64,000 nucleotides of DNA from Ahrensia sp. (GCA_002706335.1 PAKZ01000032.1:206023-270022); one strand, 5' to 3'; shown: positions 6,866-15,770, counted from the first letter of the stretch. Numbers and translations: made by a program. The notes: generated from the sequence alone by a model not told the origin.

Positions 6866-7543
6866 TCAGCTGGCGAAGATGCCGTTTTCGTGAAGCCGAC
6901 CGACGTATCGGTATTCGATATTGGTGACCGACCGCAGCCATTCGCTTTCGAACTGGTTTTCGATGATCAGTATTGGTCGCCACTTGGCAATTGTTCGCGC
7001 CGCACCGCGTAGCGCTGCCAATTCGTGCCCTTCCAGATCGAGCTGAAGGATGCCCACGCCTCGGGTTTCAGGTATGACGTCATCGATCCGGACAGCAGGA
7101 ACGCGAACGATACGGTCTCCATCGGCGGCTTCATCAACAATGTGACTGGTCCCGCCAGCAGAGATGCCATCGTCTCGTTTGACGCGCATCGACAATTCAC
7201 CCGGTTCACTTGAAAGAGCCGCATTCGTCAAGATGACATTCTCAAGTCGGTTTAGCCGCACCGTTTCCGCTGCGCAGGTATAATTTTCCGGGGTTGGTTC
7301 GAAACTCCATATGAGGCTTCCGGCAGACACCCCGGAAGCCAGGCCGGGGATGAAGTCTCCGAAGAACGCCCCCGCATGCACGATATCCATGCCACGATGA
7401 TTATTCCGCATGAAATCTATCGTGTCCGGCTCGTAAACATTCCCTTCGCTCACCAGCCTTGCAGCCGGTCGGTGAAGCGTACCAGCCGGGATCGCATAGA
7501 GCCCATATCGGTTGCTCGAATAAACGCGTTCGACATCTTCCAT
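6866..7543 (-). CDS. FkbM-family SAM-dependent methyltransferase
   Basis: The protein carries the FkbM signature: a glycine-rich SAM motif (VHAGAFFGDFIPGLAS), the second motif FEPTPENY, and the C-terminal LQLDLEGHELAALRGA with WRPILIIE. FkbM enzymes methylate hydroxyls of sugars or polyketides. In a prophage tail region the likely target is a surface polysaccharide. Length (225 residues from ATG 7543) is normal. No Shine-Dalgarno is seen at 7543. A TTG at 7579 would extend it by 12 residues, but its bases look like a -35 element. The gene interrupts two fibre genes and looks like an independently acquired cargo gene. Confidence 0.82.
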   Translation of the reverse strand: MEDVERVYSSNRYGLYAIPAGTLHRPAARLVSEGNVYEPDTIDFMRNNHRGMDIVHAGAFFGDFIPGLASGVSAGSLIWSFEPTPENYTCAAETVRLNRLENVILTNAALSSEPGELSMRVKRDDGISAGGTSHIVDEAADGDRIVRVPAVRIDDVIPETRGVGILQLDLEGHELAALRGAARTIAKWRPILIIENQFESEWLRSVTNIEYRYVGRLHENGIFAS

Positions 7544-7550
7544 GTTTTTT

Positions 7551-7579
7551 AACAAACACGCGGCTGGCGCAGAGGTCAA
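7551..7579 (-). promoter_or_regulatory. Possible weak promoter for the FkbM gene, leaderless transcript
   Basis: TTGACC (7579-7574), a 17-base spacer and TTTGTT (7556-7551) lie just before the gene. The predicted start of transcription falls at or next to the ATG at 7543, which would fit the lack of a ribosome-binding site. The -10 is poor, so this is tentative. Confidence 0.3.
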
Positions 7580-7622
7580 TCAGCTAAATGTGTCAGTAGA
7601 GGCTACGCCGTGCTGCGGCTAT

Positions 7623-8750
7623 TTATTTGGCGAGCCTAGCTTCAAGTGCGTCGATCCGGGCCGTCAGTGTGGCGACTGCTTCGTTGAGCGCGCGGTTCTC
7701 ATCTTCCAAAGCTTTGATGCGCCCCTGATGTTCCTTGATGATGACCTGATGGTGCACGACGAACCGTTCGTACATGACGCCCTGCGGCGACTTGACCGCG
7801 CCTTCCTTGAGGACCGCCCGCATTTCCGTTTGCGCCGGCATGGCAGCGACGGCGGGCTCGACAACGCGGCCAAGCCTGCTTTTCTTCGCGGGCTTCGCTT
7901 TGACGGCGGGTTCGATTTCGACCTCAACCAGATCATAGTCGTCCTCGCCATAGCCCCAATGGACCATGCGCGGGTCGATCTCTGCCACTTCCTCCGCAGC
8001 GAAGCCCCACCACGCCCATTCCGGGTTATCGGCCTTGGCGATGGAACGATAATAGATACCCTGCAAACCCATCATGGCTTTCGAATATTGGGGGTCGACC
8101 GCTTCCACGTCTTTCTTGTATTTGAGACTCGAAGTTGACCGCAGCAACTCGTTATCGTTGCCGCTGTCTAGGAAGGCATTTGCTGCGCTCGCTGTCGTTG
8201 CGAGGCCGGGAAAATCGATTTGCCCATCGTTGCGAATGCCCATCCTCGTGACTGTACCGGTGGACCCGTTTGGACACGTCGCAAATTCAATTTCACCCGC
8301 ATAAGATGTTGACGACACCGTACCATCGGCGTTGATGCGTATCGCAGCGACATCATTCGTATTGCTGCCATTCTCATTGATGCCGCGCCCCGCTATCCAG
8401 AATAGTCCGTCGCCGCTCTGGGTCTGCCCCGGCGACGCTTCTGTTCCCCGCCCTCCGATGCCTTGGAACCTACAATGGCCGGCGCTGCTGTCGCGATACG
8501 ACTCGAACTGCATCGCAACATAACTGTTACCGTGAATTCTGACTGCGAGGTCGCCGTCGCCAGCTACGTCGAGACCGGTTCCGGAACCCGTCCCGACATA
8601 GATCGCCTCCCCGACCAGCTTTGTCTTCACCCACGTCCAGATAGTCGAGATCAGCGACCGCCGGCTGTTGCCGGACTGCTGAATCTCGAAATATTCGGTG
8701 CCGTCGAGAGCGGCGGCGTCCGGAAGGCCGCCTATCGTTGAATCTGCCAT
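7623..8750 (-). CDS. Tail fibre with C-terminal peptidase S74 intramolecular chaperone
   Basis: The N-terminal part (ADSTIGGLPDAAALDGTEYFE) is a typical tail-attachment opening. The middle is beta-rich. From about residue 205 the S74 chaperone is clear: STSSLKYKKDVEAVD (Ser-Lys dyad region), WWGFAAEEVAEIDP, and a terminal coiled coil ending in ALEARLAK. By family knowledge the chaperone trimerises the fibre and then cleaves itself off. An insertion rich in Lys, Pro and Ala (EPAVKAKPAKKSRLGRVVEP) interrupts the chaperone domain. It lies 3 bases after the tip protein stop. Likely receptor-binding fibre. Confidence 0.8.
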   Translation of the reverse strand: MADSTIGGLPDAAALDGTEYFEIQQSGNSRRSLISTIWTWVKTKLVGEAIYVGTGSGTGLDVAGDGDLAVRIHGNSYVAMQFESYRDSSAGHCRFQGIGGRGTEASPGQTQSGDGLFWIAGRGINENGSNTNDVAAIRINADGTVSSTSYAGEIEFATCPNGSTGTVTRMGIRNDGQIDFPGLATTASAANAFLDSGNDNELLRSTSSLKYKKDVEAVDPQYSKAMMGLQGIYYRSIAKADNPEWAWWGFAAEEVAEIDPRMVHWGYGEDDYDLVEVEIEPAVKAKPAKKSRLGRVVEPAVAAMPAQTEMRAVLKEGAVKSPQGVMYERFVVHHQVIIKEHQGRIKALEDENRALNEAVATLTARIDALEARLAK

Positions 8751-8753
8751 GGT

Positions 8754-11462
8754 CTATTCCCTGTAGAGACGATATCCGGCCTGATCGCCGGCAAGAATGC
8801 GTTTGCCGCTCTGGTCGCCGGCAAGAATGCGAATTCCGTCGAAATAGCTGTCCGGATCGTTGCCCTCGTCCTGGCAGACAACTTCCGCCACGTCGTCGCC
8901 CTGCGGCGTCACCTCGAGGATCAGCACGCGCCGCGTCACCTGTTCCAGCGGGCCGAACGTGCAGAGATCGCCGGGCGAAATATCGCCCGTGTCGCCGACG
9001 GTCACGGTCCGGCTGGCGGAGGTCCAGCCGTCCAGCGCCATGACGATGACCTCGCCCGTATCCTCTGAGCGGATGGCGATGCCCCAATGTTCGCCCTCGA
9101 AGAAATCCGCCGAGGTGAAGAAATCGTCTGCCGTGAACCATGCCCCGTCGGCCGAATAGCCGATATCGGCATCGATGGTGAAACTGGTCGCATTCGTCAC
9201 CGCCGCTACCCGGCCCCAGGCCGCCTGCCGGTGCAGCGCGTCGTGCGACAGCAATGCCACATTGCCCGGCTCGGTTTCCTCCGACAGCCATTCGAAGCCG
9301 ACCTCGAACCGGTGGCGGATGTTGCGGCGAAGCTGCAGGAAGTCGAATTCCGCCCGCGCCGTTACCTCGGCCGCCGTCGTGAAGCCCGGAAACTCTACCT
9401 CCTCGATTTCCCCGGTCGCGCCGGCCACGGCGTAGGGGTCTTCGACGACGATCTCGTCCGGCTCGAAATTCTTCGCCGCGTTCTGGAATTTCGCCAGCAC
9501 CGCGCCCGGCCGGGGCGAGAAGGCGACCGACCATGAATAATTGCGGATGTTGCGCGGCGTGAAGTGCTGCACCGGCCGTTCGCCGGACGTGTCGCGGTGA
9601 TAGGCCACGGAGTAGCTGGTGCCCTCCAGCGGACGCGCATAGCCGCAGGCGGCCACCAGCCGCAGCGCCTCGCCCACGGTCCCGCCGTAATAGGCGAGGT
9701 TCACCGCATAGCCGCGCGCCGCGCATTCCTCGCGCCATTCGCCCAACGTCTCGTCTTTGACATTGGCGTCCGGCACAGGCGCCACGGTGCGCGCGCCCGC
9801 CAGCACGTCGCGGAAATGATCCGCCGGGTTCGAGGATGCCGACTGGCCGGTGAAGACCGAACCGTTCCACACCGGCACCAGCGCGGAGGCAAGGCAGTCG
9901 ATCTCCGACAGTTCCTTGTTGCGGACGCGGAGATGCAGTGTCGCGAAGCTGGAGTTCGGCGGCACGATGTCCATGTCGAACAGGCTCACCGCCGATTCGA
10001 GAAACACCTGATCGCCCTGGTCCTCCGGGTTTTCCGAAAGCCCCCAGATGCCCGAGCCGATGTCGCGCGCGTCGAAGAAGTCGTAATAGGTGCCGCCGTT
10101 CTCCATCGTCGGCACGTCGGTCAGCTCGCTCGCCTCGACCATTTCCGAGCGCTGCAGCTCGAATTCATATTCCGTGTCGGCGGCGGTGAAATAAGCTTCC
10201 GAAGCGTCGTCGTCCGGATAGATGTCGATGCCTTCGGCCTGCCTGCGGTGGCGGAACGTGTAGGCCGGCGGAAACCGCTCGCCATCCGACGTCTTGATCA
10301 CCGCGTGGTCGCTGGTCACGGCGGGCAGCGTCGCGGCCGGCTGCAGAAAGCCGTTCGGGCTTTTGCCGGTTTCCGTGGCGCTGCTGTAGCGCGTGAAGTG
10401 AAACCGGATGCGCCGCCGGAAATCCCCCTGCCCCTTGCCGATATAGGGCAGCGTGCCGACATTTTTCCATGTCGATTCGCCCGCCTTGCGCGCCCGCAGC
10501 CGAAACCAGATCGCCTGGTTGACGTTCCCCGCCCCGGCGTCGAAGGGATTGCGGATCGTGATGCGCAGATCCACCCGGTCGGCGTTGCGCCGCGAGACCA
10601 CGCGCTGCCAGGCGGGCAGGGAGTTTTCCGGGTTGGTCTGATCGCGCAGCGCGAGGTTGGTGAAACCGTCCTCGTTGACCCGCGCGTCGTGCTGCGGCAG
10701 TTCGCGGTTGACCGGCGCGGTATAGCCCGCCCGCGTGAACTGGTTCGTCCGCGTCGCCGCCGTGCCGTCGTCGATCCACGTCTCGACGCTGTCGTCGCCG
10801 GCAACCGGAACGCCCTTCACGCGCACATCCGAGATCGAATGCGGCCCGGCCAGCGCCAGCACCGTATGGGCGTATTCGTCGTCGCCGGTCAGTTCCGACC
10901 AGGCGTAGCAGAGCGGCTGCGGAGAAACGCGGGCAGTGCCGAACACGAAGGGATATGACTGCCCCTTGCGCGGCACGTTCTGGGTGATGCCGGCGCGGTT
11001 CGCCTGCGCGACGTCCGACTGGTCCCGCAGCGCGGCTTGCGGCGGCGTGAACAGCGCATTGACGGCAAGCTGCCCGACAATGCCGATGCCTGCCAATAGC
11101 AGCGACCCGCCGAAGGTCACCGCAGCGTTGACCACGGCCACCGGCGCGCCGATCGAGAACAGGATAGAACCGAGGCCGACGCCGAGCGACACCGGGTCGC
11201 CGGGCGGTATCCACAGGTGAATGTGCCGGCCGCGCTTCGGCCTCGCGAGATGCCAGTATTGCGGCGGCACGAGATAGCCGTCGACGGTGATGCGCCCGTG
11301 CCACCAGAACCGCTCCGCGACAGCCCCGCGCGCGATCGCCGCCGCCACGATGTCCTCGAGCGTCTGCTCGGCGAACGACAGATCGAAATCCTTCGCGCCG
11401 ATCATCGGCGCATGCGCCACCGTGACGCGCAGTCCTGCGGTGGCGATCAGATCAGCGGTCAA
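8754..11462 (-). CDS. Tail tip / host specificity protein (lambda gpJ, TipJ-type)
   Basis: The 902-residue protein begins with TTG at 11462 behind AGGGGG. The N-terminal part includes a hydrophobic glycine-rich stretch (about residues 100-135) and the phrase VPRKGQSYPFVFGTARVSPQ, common in gpJ-like tip proteins. The C-terminal end has a short tandem repeat RILAGDQ-x2-RILAGDQ. It follows gpM, gpL and gpK equivalents, exactly the lambda order apart from gpI, which is absent. Role: central tail tip that contacts the host receptor and holds the fibres. The DNA here is clearly more GC-rich than the head region. Confidence 0.82.
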   Translation of the reverse strand: MTADLIATAGLRVTVAHAPMIGAKDFDLSFAEQTLEDIVAAAIARGAVAERFWWHGRITVDGYLVPPQYWHLARPKRGRHIHLWIPPGDPVSLGVGLGSILFSIGAPVAVVNAAVTFGGSLLLAGIGIVGQLAVNALFTPPQAALRDQSDVAQANRAGITQNVPRKGQSYPFVFGTARVSPQPLCYAWSELTGDDEYAHTVLALAGPHSISDVRVKGVPVAGDDSVETWIDDGTAATRTNQFTRAGYTAPVNRELPQHDARVNEDGFTNLALRDQTNPENSLPAWQRVVSRRNADRVDLRITIRNPFDAGAGNVNQAIWFRLRARKAGESTWKNVGTLPYIGKGQGDFRRRIRFHFTRYSSATETGKSPNGFLQPAATLPAVTSDHAVIKTSDGERFPPAYTFRHRRQAEGIDIYPDDDASEAYFTAADTEYEFELQRSEMVEASELTDVPTMENGGTYYDFFDARDIGSGIWGLSENPEDQGDQVFLESAVSLFDMDIVPPNSSFATLHLRVRNKELSEIDCLASALVPVWNGSVFTGQSASSNPADHFRDVLAGARTVAPVPDANVKDETLGEWREECAARGYAVNLAYYGGTVGEALRLVAACGYARPLEGTSYSVAYHRDTSGERPVQHFTPRNIRNYSWSVAFSPRPGAVLAKFQNAAKNFEPDEIVVEDPYAVAGATGEIEEVEFPGFTTAAEVTARAEFDFLQLRRNIRHRFEVGFEWLSEETEPGNVALLSHDALHRQAAWGRVAAVTNATSFTIDADIGYSADGAWFTADDFFTSADFFEGEHWGIAIRSEDTGEVIVMALDGWTSASRTVTVGDTGDISPGDLCTFGPLEQVTRRVLILEVTPQGDDVAEVVCQDEGNDPDSYFDGIRILAGDQSGKRILAGDQAGYRLYRE

Positions 11463-11474
11463 TGATACAACCCC

Positions 11475-11870
11475 CTAGACTAGTGCATGATGACGAAAGA
11501 ATCGCGGCGCGCGGCTTCTGATCAGCGGCGACGACAGCCGCTGCACCTGCCCGCCGAGCCGTTCGGTCGTGTGCATCACCTTGCGCGTCTCCACGACGAT
11601 GCCGAGATGCGAATCCGCCCGCGATCCGCCCACCGCCCGCATGACGACGACGTCATGGTCGCGCGGCGTGTCGACTGGCGTCCAGTCCGCCTCGGCGATC
11701 CGGATGACACGGTCGATCCCGCGCGGATCGTCAACCGCCACCCCGTCGTAACGCGGCAGCGCGATCCGCAGCACGTCGCGATACCAGAGCCAAACTAGCC
11801 CCCAGCAATCGCACCCCTCATCCCCCCGCCCCTCCGCGAGGAAGGGGATGGCAGCAAAGCGGTCTCTCAT
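11475..11870 (-). CDS. NlpC/P60 tail peptidase (lambda gpK-type)
   Basis: ATG at 11870 shares ATGA with the upstream stop. The 131-residue product has the catalytic cysteine in GCDCWGLVWLWYRD (Cys22) and the histidine in ADSHLGIVVE, followed by polar residues, which matches the NlpC/P60 fold. It would cleave peptidoglycan peptide bonds during DNA entry. The gpK Mov34 domain is missing, as in other compact siphovirus versions. It sits between the gpL-like and tip genes. Confidence 0.82.
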   Translation of the reverse strand: MRDRFAAIPFLAEGRGDEGCDCWGLVWLWYRDVLRIALPRYDGVAVDDPRGIDRVIRIAEADWTPVDTPRDHDVVVMRAVGGSRADSHLGIVVETRKVMHTTERLGGQVQRLSSPLIRSRAPRFFRHHALV

Positions 11871-12322
11871 ATCCACAGCGCCGGCGCGTTGTCCTTCGTG
11901 GCGCGATCCTTCGGCCATGCGTCTTGCGGGTTGACCAGCGAGCGGAACTCTCCGGTGATCTCGACCGCATTGCCGGTGGCCTGCGCGAGAAGCATCGGCG
12001 GCCATTCGATTGCCCCGGTATCCGGATCGTCGGCATTGACCAGCGCGAAGGTCGCCTGCGCAGGCGTCACCATCGACAGGATGGCGAGCCCCGCCTCCCG
12101 GTTGATGTTGGCGATCCGCACCCGCGCGCTCTGGTCGCCTTCCGCGAAATTCGGCGGAACCAGCGACAGCGCCCCCTTGGCATAGACGTCGCCGCCATAG
12201 GTCACGTCGGCGCTGTCCACGGCCACCCGGATCGGCTCCTCGAGCAAAGGATGCTCGAACCGCGCGGTCCAGACCCAGACCGCCGAAGGCCGCTCCGACC
12301 ACGTAAAATCCCGCGCCGGCAT
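11867..12322 (-). CDS. DUF1833-like minor tail protein (gpL position)
   Basis: The 151-residue product carries LSLVPPNFAEGDQSARVRIANINRE followed by beta strands, the pattern of the DUF1833 tail proteins (I split the phrase as LSLVPPNF and ARVRIANI). The start ATG shares one base with the upstream stop (TGATG), and the stop overlaps the peptidase start. It corresponds in order to lambda gpL, which joins the tape measure tip to gpK and gpJ. It has no iron-sulfur cysteine set, unlike lambda gpL. Confidence 0.75.
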   Translation of the reverse strand: MPARDFTWSERPSAVWVWTARFEHPLLEEPIRVAVDSADVTYGGDVYAKGALSLVPPNFAEGDQSARVRIANINREAGLAILSMVTPAQATFALVNADDPDTGAIEWPPMLLAQATGNAVEITGEFRSLVNPQDAWPKDRATKDNAPALWI

Positions 12323-12678
12323 CAGCCTACGACCCGGAAGGACAGATTTACGTTGTGACGCCCGCGCATCACTGTCTCGGCGATGGGGGGGTCTACGCTA
12401 TCGAATATCACGGTTACATTGGCACCTGCATCCGGATCCCACATATTGAAGCTGGACACGCCGTGGTTTGTCGTCTCGTTCCAGAACGTCCAGAAATCCG
12501 CGAGCTGCGCTGTCGTCATCGTGAATGTGCCGCCGAATATCTTGTCTGCAGTCGATCGTGTGACTCTCCGGAGCGGACGACCATCGTCTGGAGTGAACTC
12601 CCGCGCCGACCGCGCGTATGTGGTCGATCTGCCTTGCGGTATTGAGCACTTCGGCAAAGACGCCGGCCAAAAAACCAT
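12322..12678 (-). CDS. Minor tail protein (lambda gpM-type)
   Basis: The 118-residue product has the phage minor tail pattern: WPASLPKCS at the start, a central MTTAQLADFWTFWNETT with aromatic residues, and SSFNMWDP before the last strands. Family members cap the distal end of the tail tube near the tape measure. The start is 2 bases after the tape-measure stop, and the stop overlaps the gpL-like start. The order supports the call strongly. Confidence 0.75.
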   Translation of the reverse strand: MVFWPASLPKCSIPQGRSTTYARSAREFTPDDGRPLRRVTRSTADKIFGGTFTMTTAQLADFWTFWNETTNHGVSSFNMWDPDAGANVTVIFDSVDPPIAETVMRGRHNVNLSFRVVG

Positions 12679-12679
12679 G

Positions 12680-14893
12680 TCAGCCTGCCCTCCTGCTTCG
12701 CGGGTTTAGATTGTAGGCTCCGGAAAGCGATTTCGCCGACTTGCCGCCTGGCAGAATGTCGCGCACTGCCTTTGATGCGGCAGCGTTGATCGTGGCACCC
12801 TGGCTGGCCTCGACGATGCCTATCGCCTGGCCTCTAGCCTCCTCAAGAATGGATGCCTCTAGACCGGGAGAAAGTTGCAACATGACCTTGCTCGTACCGC
12901 CGTCCTTGCCGCCATTAGGAATACGCAAATCTACAGGTATGCGCCGCCCGTCAGGCAACGGCACAGCGGCTTCTGGTCCGGCCTCGCCGAAGATAGCGGC
13001 AGACTTGGAAACGCCGCCACGGGCGAACGTCGGCAGCGGACGGCTGCGAGAAGCAACGCCGCCTTTGGCAAATCCAAATATCTTGCCGATTCCGCCAAGG
13101 AGACCGCCAAAGCCGCCTCCCCCACCGCCGTCGAATATACTGTTAAGCGCAACCTCGAGCAGCTTATCCGCTACTTTCTGCAGCGCGCCAGCCAGCGCCT
13201 CCGATGCAGACTTGCCGTCTCGCAAAACCTTGATGAACCCACCAAGCACGTCCTTACCAAGCGCGCGCATATCTTCAGCTGCTTGCCGCGCCATATCCTG
13301 GCTTTCGGCAAGTTGCTCAGCGGCAACCGATGCGTTGGCGTAAGTGGTGGCTAGCTCGTCGATCGTCGCCTTTAGTGCAGGCGTAACCTCAAGACCCGCT
13401 TTCTTCGCTGCGGTCTCGAGTTCAACGGCAGCGCGAGCTTTTTCGACGGCAAATCCGTAGTCGTCGACCAGCGGGTTAAGACCGGCCATCGCCTGAGTTT
13501 CTGCGATAAGCGCAGCGGTGCGCTCGCGGATCTGCTCGACTTCGCGCTCATAGTCGTTGGCGCGCTTGCTTTTGCCGCCATTTTTGCCAGATGGTGCCTT
13601 GAAGTCTTTAATTGACACAGCGCTAGCTACAGCGCCGCGGGGACCGTTGCGGCGCGGTCCGCCGTCAGTTGTGGCTTGATACCCGCCATCTATGACGCTC
13701 CCGCGCGGAAGAACAGCTGGCATGTCAGCCATGCTAGCGCGCAGGTCTGACAGCTGACTTTGCAGTCCAGATAGGCGAGACTCGGCTTCCGATGTATCAA
13801 GACCAAGCTTCGTAAAGTTTGAGATTTGGTCTTGCAGGCGCGTAATGTCACGCTCAAGTGCCGCTGCCTTCTCTTGCGCCTCCTTGGCGTCCAGATTAAT
13901 GACGTTGCCTTCGCCGTCCATTAGGCCAAGCGCGCGGTTTAGATTATCAAAAATCTGCGCGTTGCCGAGATCGGTAAGAAAGCGGTCTAATGTGTCGTAA
14001 GCGTCCTCAATCTTCCGGATAAAGCCGGAGACGTCGAAATCAGCAATAGCCTTCGCGGCGTTGTTGATTCCCTCTGCAAACCTCTTGCTTGCTCCGGTCG
14101 ATTTATTGAACTCGCGAGCAACGTCAATAAGTGCCGTGTAAAGGTTGTTTGTCGCCTGATCGACGGTAAAGACCGCATCAGCAACCTTGCGCTCAAGGAT
14201 TGGAGCGCCGGCCTCAAACGCGCGAAACAGCGCCTCCGAAGAAACTTTGCCGTCAATCACCAACTGCCGAAGCTTTGCGACAGACCCGCCCGCCTCCTTG
14301 AGTCCTGCGGCCGCAGCCTGAAGGATAGGAAGCGCGCCCTCTTGCACGCTGTTAAATTCTTCCGCCCTAACCGCGCCGGACCCTAGCGCCTGCGAAAGCT
14401 GAAGTAGTGCGCCGCTTGCCTCTTGCGCCGACTTCCCGCTGACTCGTAGCGCGACCGCTACGTTATCGGTAAACCCAAGCAACTCCTTACTTGAAACGCC
14501 CAACTCTTTCTGGACAAGCGATGCGCGGCTATAAAGCTCTACAAGAGACTCAAGCGGAGCCGCGTTCTCAATCGCGCTGTCGCGCAGTTTGCCGTAGACT
14601 TTTTCTAATTCTTCGCCAGATACACCAGCAACCTTTAGGGCATTGTCGATTCGCGTTGCGGCATCCGACAGGCTCTTTAGCCCGCGTGCACCAAAAACGG
14701 CCGCTAAACCAGCGACCCATCCGCGCGCTGCATTGCCGAGACCGACACCGACGCGCTTATTCAGCATCGCGAACCGCGATTCAATAGCGCGCGCTCGCTT
14801 GTTAGCAACGCCGTTAGCGCGGTTCATTGCTTTTTCGAAAGCTGCAGTGCGCGCCTCAAGGCTTACGATTAGCCGTTGAATATCATCTGCCAT
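12680..14893 (-). CDS. Tape measure protein
   Basis: The 737-residue protein opens with the tape-measure pattern ADDIQRLIVSLEARTAAFEK and has the conserved block SVQEGALPILQAAAAGL ... LRQLVIDGKVSSEALFRAF of tape measure domain proteins. A hydrophobic glycine-rich segment follows near residue 590 (GGGGGGFGGLLGGIGKIFGF), then GEAGPEAAVPL, a typical tape-measure C-terminal phrase. It sets tail length, and at 737 residues it predicts a tail of roughly 110 nm by the usual 1.5 angstrom per residue rule. A 317-base gap with a reversed gene separates it from the chaperone genes. Confidence 0.92.
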   Translation of the reverse strand: MADDIQRLIVSLEARTAAFEKAMNRANGVANKRARAIESRFAMLNKRVGVGLGNAARGWVAGLAAVFGARGLKSLSDAATRIDNALKVAGVSGEELEKVYGKLRDSAIENAAPLESLVELYSRASLVQKELGVSSKELLGFTDNVAVALRVSGKSAQEASGALLQLSQALGSGAVRAEEFNSVQEGALPILQAAAAGLKEAGGSVAKLRQLVIDGKVSSEALFRAFEAGAPILERKVADAVFTVDQATNNLYTALIDVAREFNKSTGASKRFAEGINNAAKAIADFDVSGFIRKIEDAYDTLDRFLTDLGNAQIFDNLNRALGLMDGEGNVINLDAKEAQEKAAALERDITRLQDQISNFTKLGLDTSEAESRLSGLQSQLSDLRASMADMPAVLPRGSVIDGGYQATTDGGPRRNGPRGAVASAVSIKDFKAPSGKNGGKSKRANDYEREVEQIRERTAALIAETQAMAGLNPLVDDYGFAVEKARAAVELETAAKKAGLEVTPALKATIDELATTYANASVAAEQLAESQDMARQAAEDMRALGKDVLGGFIKVLRDGKSASEALAGALQKVADKLLEVALNSIFDGGGGGGFGGLLGGIGKIFGFAKGGVASRSRPLPTFARGGVSKSAAIFGEAGPEAAVPLPDGRRIPVDLRIPNGGKDGGTSKVMLQLSPGLEASILEEARGQAIGIVEASQGATINAAASKAVRDILPGGKSAKSLSGAYNLNPRSRRAG

Positions 14894-14935
14894 TCGGCTA
14901 TTACCTGGTTAGCTTGAATAATCGAAAGGCGCGAA

Positions 14936-15214
14936 ATGCAGACCGCAATTATGCTGATCGCCTTGGCGTCAACTGCGCCAGGCGTCGAAGAAGCCATGAA
15001 GCGACTTGGTCCCGCCTACATGTGCGCGCCGGCTTACGAGTACCGCTTGGCGCTAAAGGCGCTTGAACATGAATTGGAGGCGATAGGCGTGCCGGACTTG
15101 CTAGCCGGTTTTGCAGTCAGCGGTGTCGACGACTACATAAAGCGCGAGCAATCCGACAAGGCTGCATCTATTACAGCAGAGGAATGCGCCGCAAAGTACG
15201 GCGTCATTCGCTAA
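14936..15214 (+). CDS. Rightward 92-residue gene inside the leftward tail operon (candidate moron)
   Basis: This gene runs against all its neighbours and fills the gap between tail chaperone and tape measure. ATG at 14936 follows AAAGG at 6-8 bases. The product (MQTAIMLIALASTAPGVEEA at its start) has a short hydrophobic N-terminus, two cysteines, and helical charged remainder. No leftward frame in the gap looks coding apart from the last codons of the chaperone extension, which overlap its end by 4 bases. No family was recognised. By position it may be a lysogenic-conversion gene expressed on its own. Its promoter is not clear. Confidence 0.55.
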   Translation: MQTAIMLIALASTAPGVEEAMKRLGPAYMCAPAYEYRLALKALEHELEAIGVPDLLAGFAVSGVDDYIKREQSDKAASITAEECAAKYGVIR

Positions 15215-15440
15215 GCAAAACCAGCGATACCCATTTCTGCTAGCTTGTCGTCGTCGATCGACCCGCCGCGCGGTTTCGCGCCGTTTGCTTCTGCGTAGCC
15301 TTGCGTAGCGGCGCGCAATTCAAATAGCGTCATTGCGCCAATGTCGCGATTGATTACGCCGCCCCATTTATAGAGATCGTCAAACCTAATTTTTCCACGC
15401 GGCAGCGGCTTTAGGCGTCCGCTGCCGCCGGCGCTTCCCC
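15211..15440 (-). CDS. Tail assembly chaperone T-extension, read by -1 frameshift
   Basis: In the -1 frame relative to the upstream chaperone gene an open frame runs through to TAG at 15213-15211. Its last 55 residues contain FDDLYKWGGVINRDIGAM, TLFELRAATQGYAEANG and KLAEMGIAGFA, the pattern of the second tail assembly chaperone in GTA-like and rhizobial siphoviruses. It has no good start codon with a ribosome-binding site and overlaps the end of the first gene. A fusion made by programmed frameshifting, as with lambda gpG-gpGT, is therefore the best explanation. The start given is the region of the proposed slip site. Confidence 0.68.
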
Positions 15441-15770
15441 CGAGTCGCTGTCTCCGTCGTCCTCGTCCGCTGCTCCGTAAAGCACGGACATAAGCACCGC
15501 CTGAGCAGTCAGGACGGACGCAGCAAGCGGTTCGTCCTCGACGTGCCGCTTGACTAGCTTGCGCGCATCTTCCTTGTCCATGCCGCCACCTTCAAGCCCT
15601 AGCCTGATAGGCGCCAGCACGTCATCAACATGCCAACGACGCGTCGAAAGCCGCTCAAGAATGTAAGCTGGCCCTGCGTCGCACTTGTCCTGCACCGCGC
15701 GCAGCAAATCGACGGTGAGCAAAAACACATGCTCACCGCCAGCCCATGTCAGCTCAACTCCTCTAGCCAT
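15411..15770 (-). CDS. Tail assembly chaperone (GTA-gp10/gp11-type, gpG position)
   Basis: The 119-residue product has the GTA-type chaperone layout: WAGGEHVFLLTVDLLRAVQDK, then a conserved DDVLAPIRLGLEGGGM, and an acidic, Ala-rich tail. It follows the tail tube gene by 2 bases and precedes the tape measure, the standard place for gpG-like chaperones that coat the tape measure during tail assembly. Near its 3' end (15441-15437) is a run of five G in the sense strand, which could be the slip site for the extension described in the next entry. Confidence 0.78.
   Translation of the reverse strand: MARGVELTWAGGEHVFLLTVDLLRAVQDKCDAGPAYILERLSTRRWHVDDVLAPIRLGLEGGGMDKEDARKLVKRHVEDEPLAASVLTAQAVLMSVLYGAADEDDGDSDSGEAPAAADA
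15436..15443 (-). other. Candidate -1 ribosomal frameshift site
   Basis: In the zero frame the codons are TCG GGG GAA. A tRNA-Gly on GGG can move back one base and still read GGG, giving the -1 frame that stays open through the T-like extension. It is not the canonical X-XXY-YYZ heptamer, so the site is a proposal. The frame relation itself (-1) is certain from the sequence. Confidence 0.45.

Noticed and set aside
8527..9870. Long alternative leftward frame in the tail-tip gene
   Set aside because: It is Arg/Gly-rich low-complexity translation within the gpJ-like gene in another frame, with no motif.
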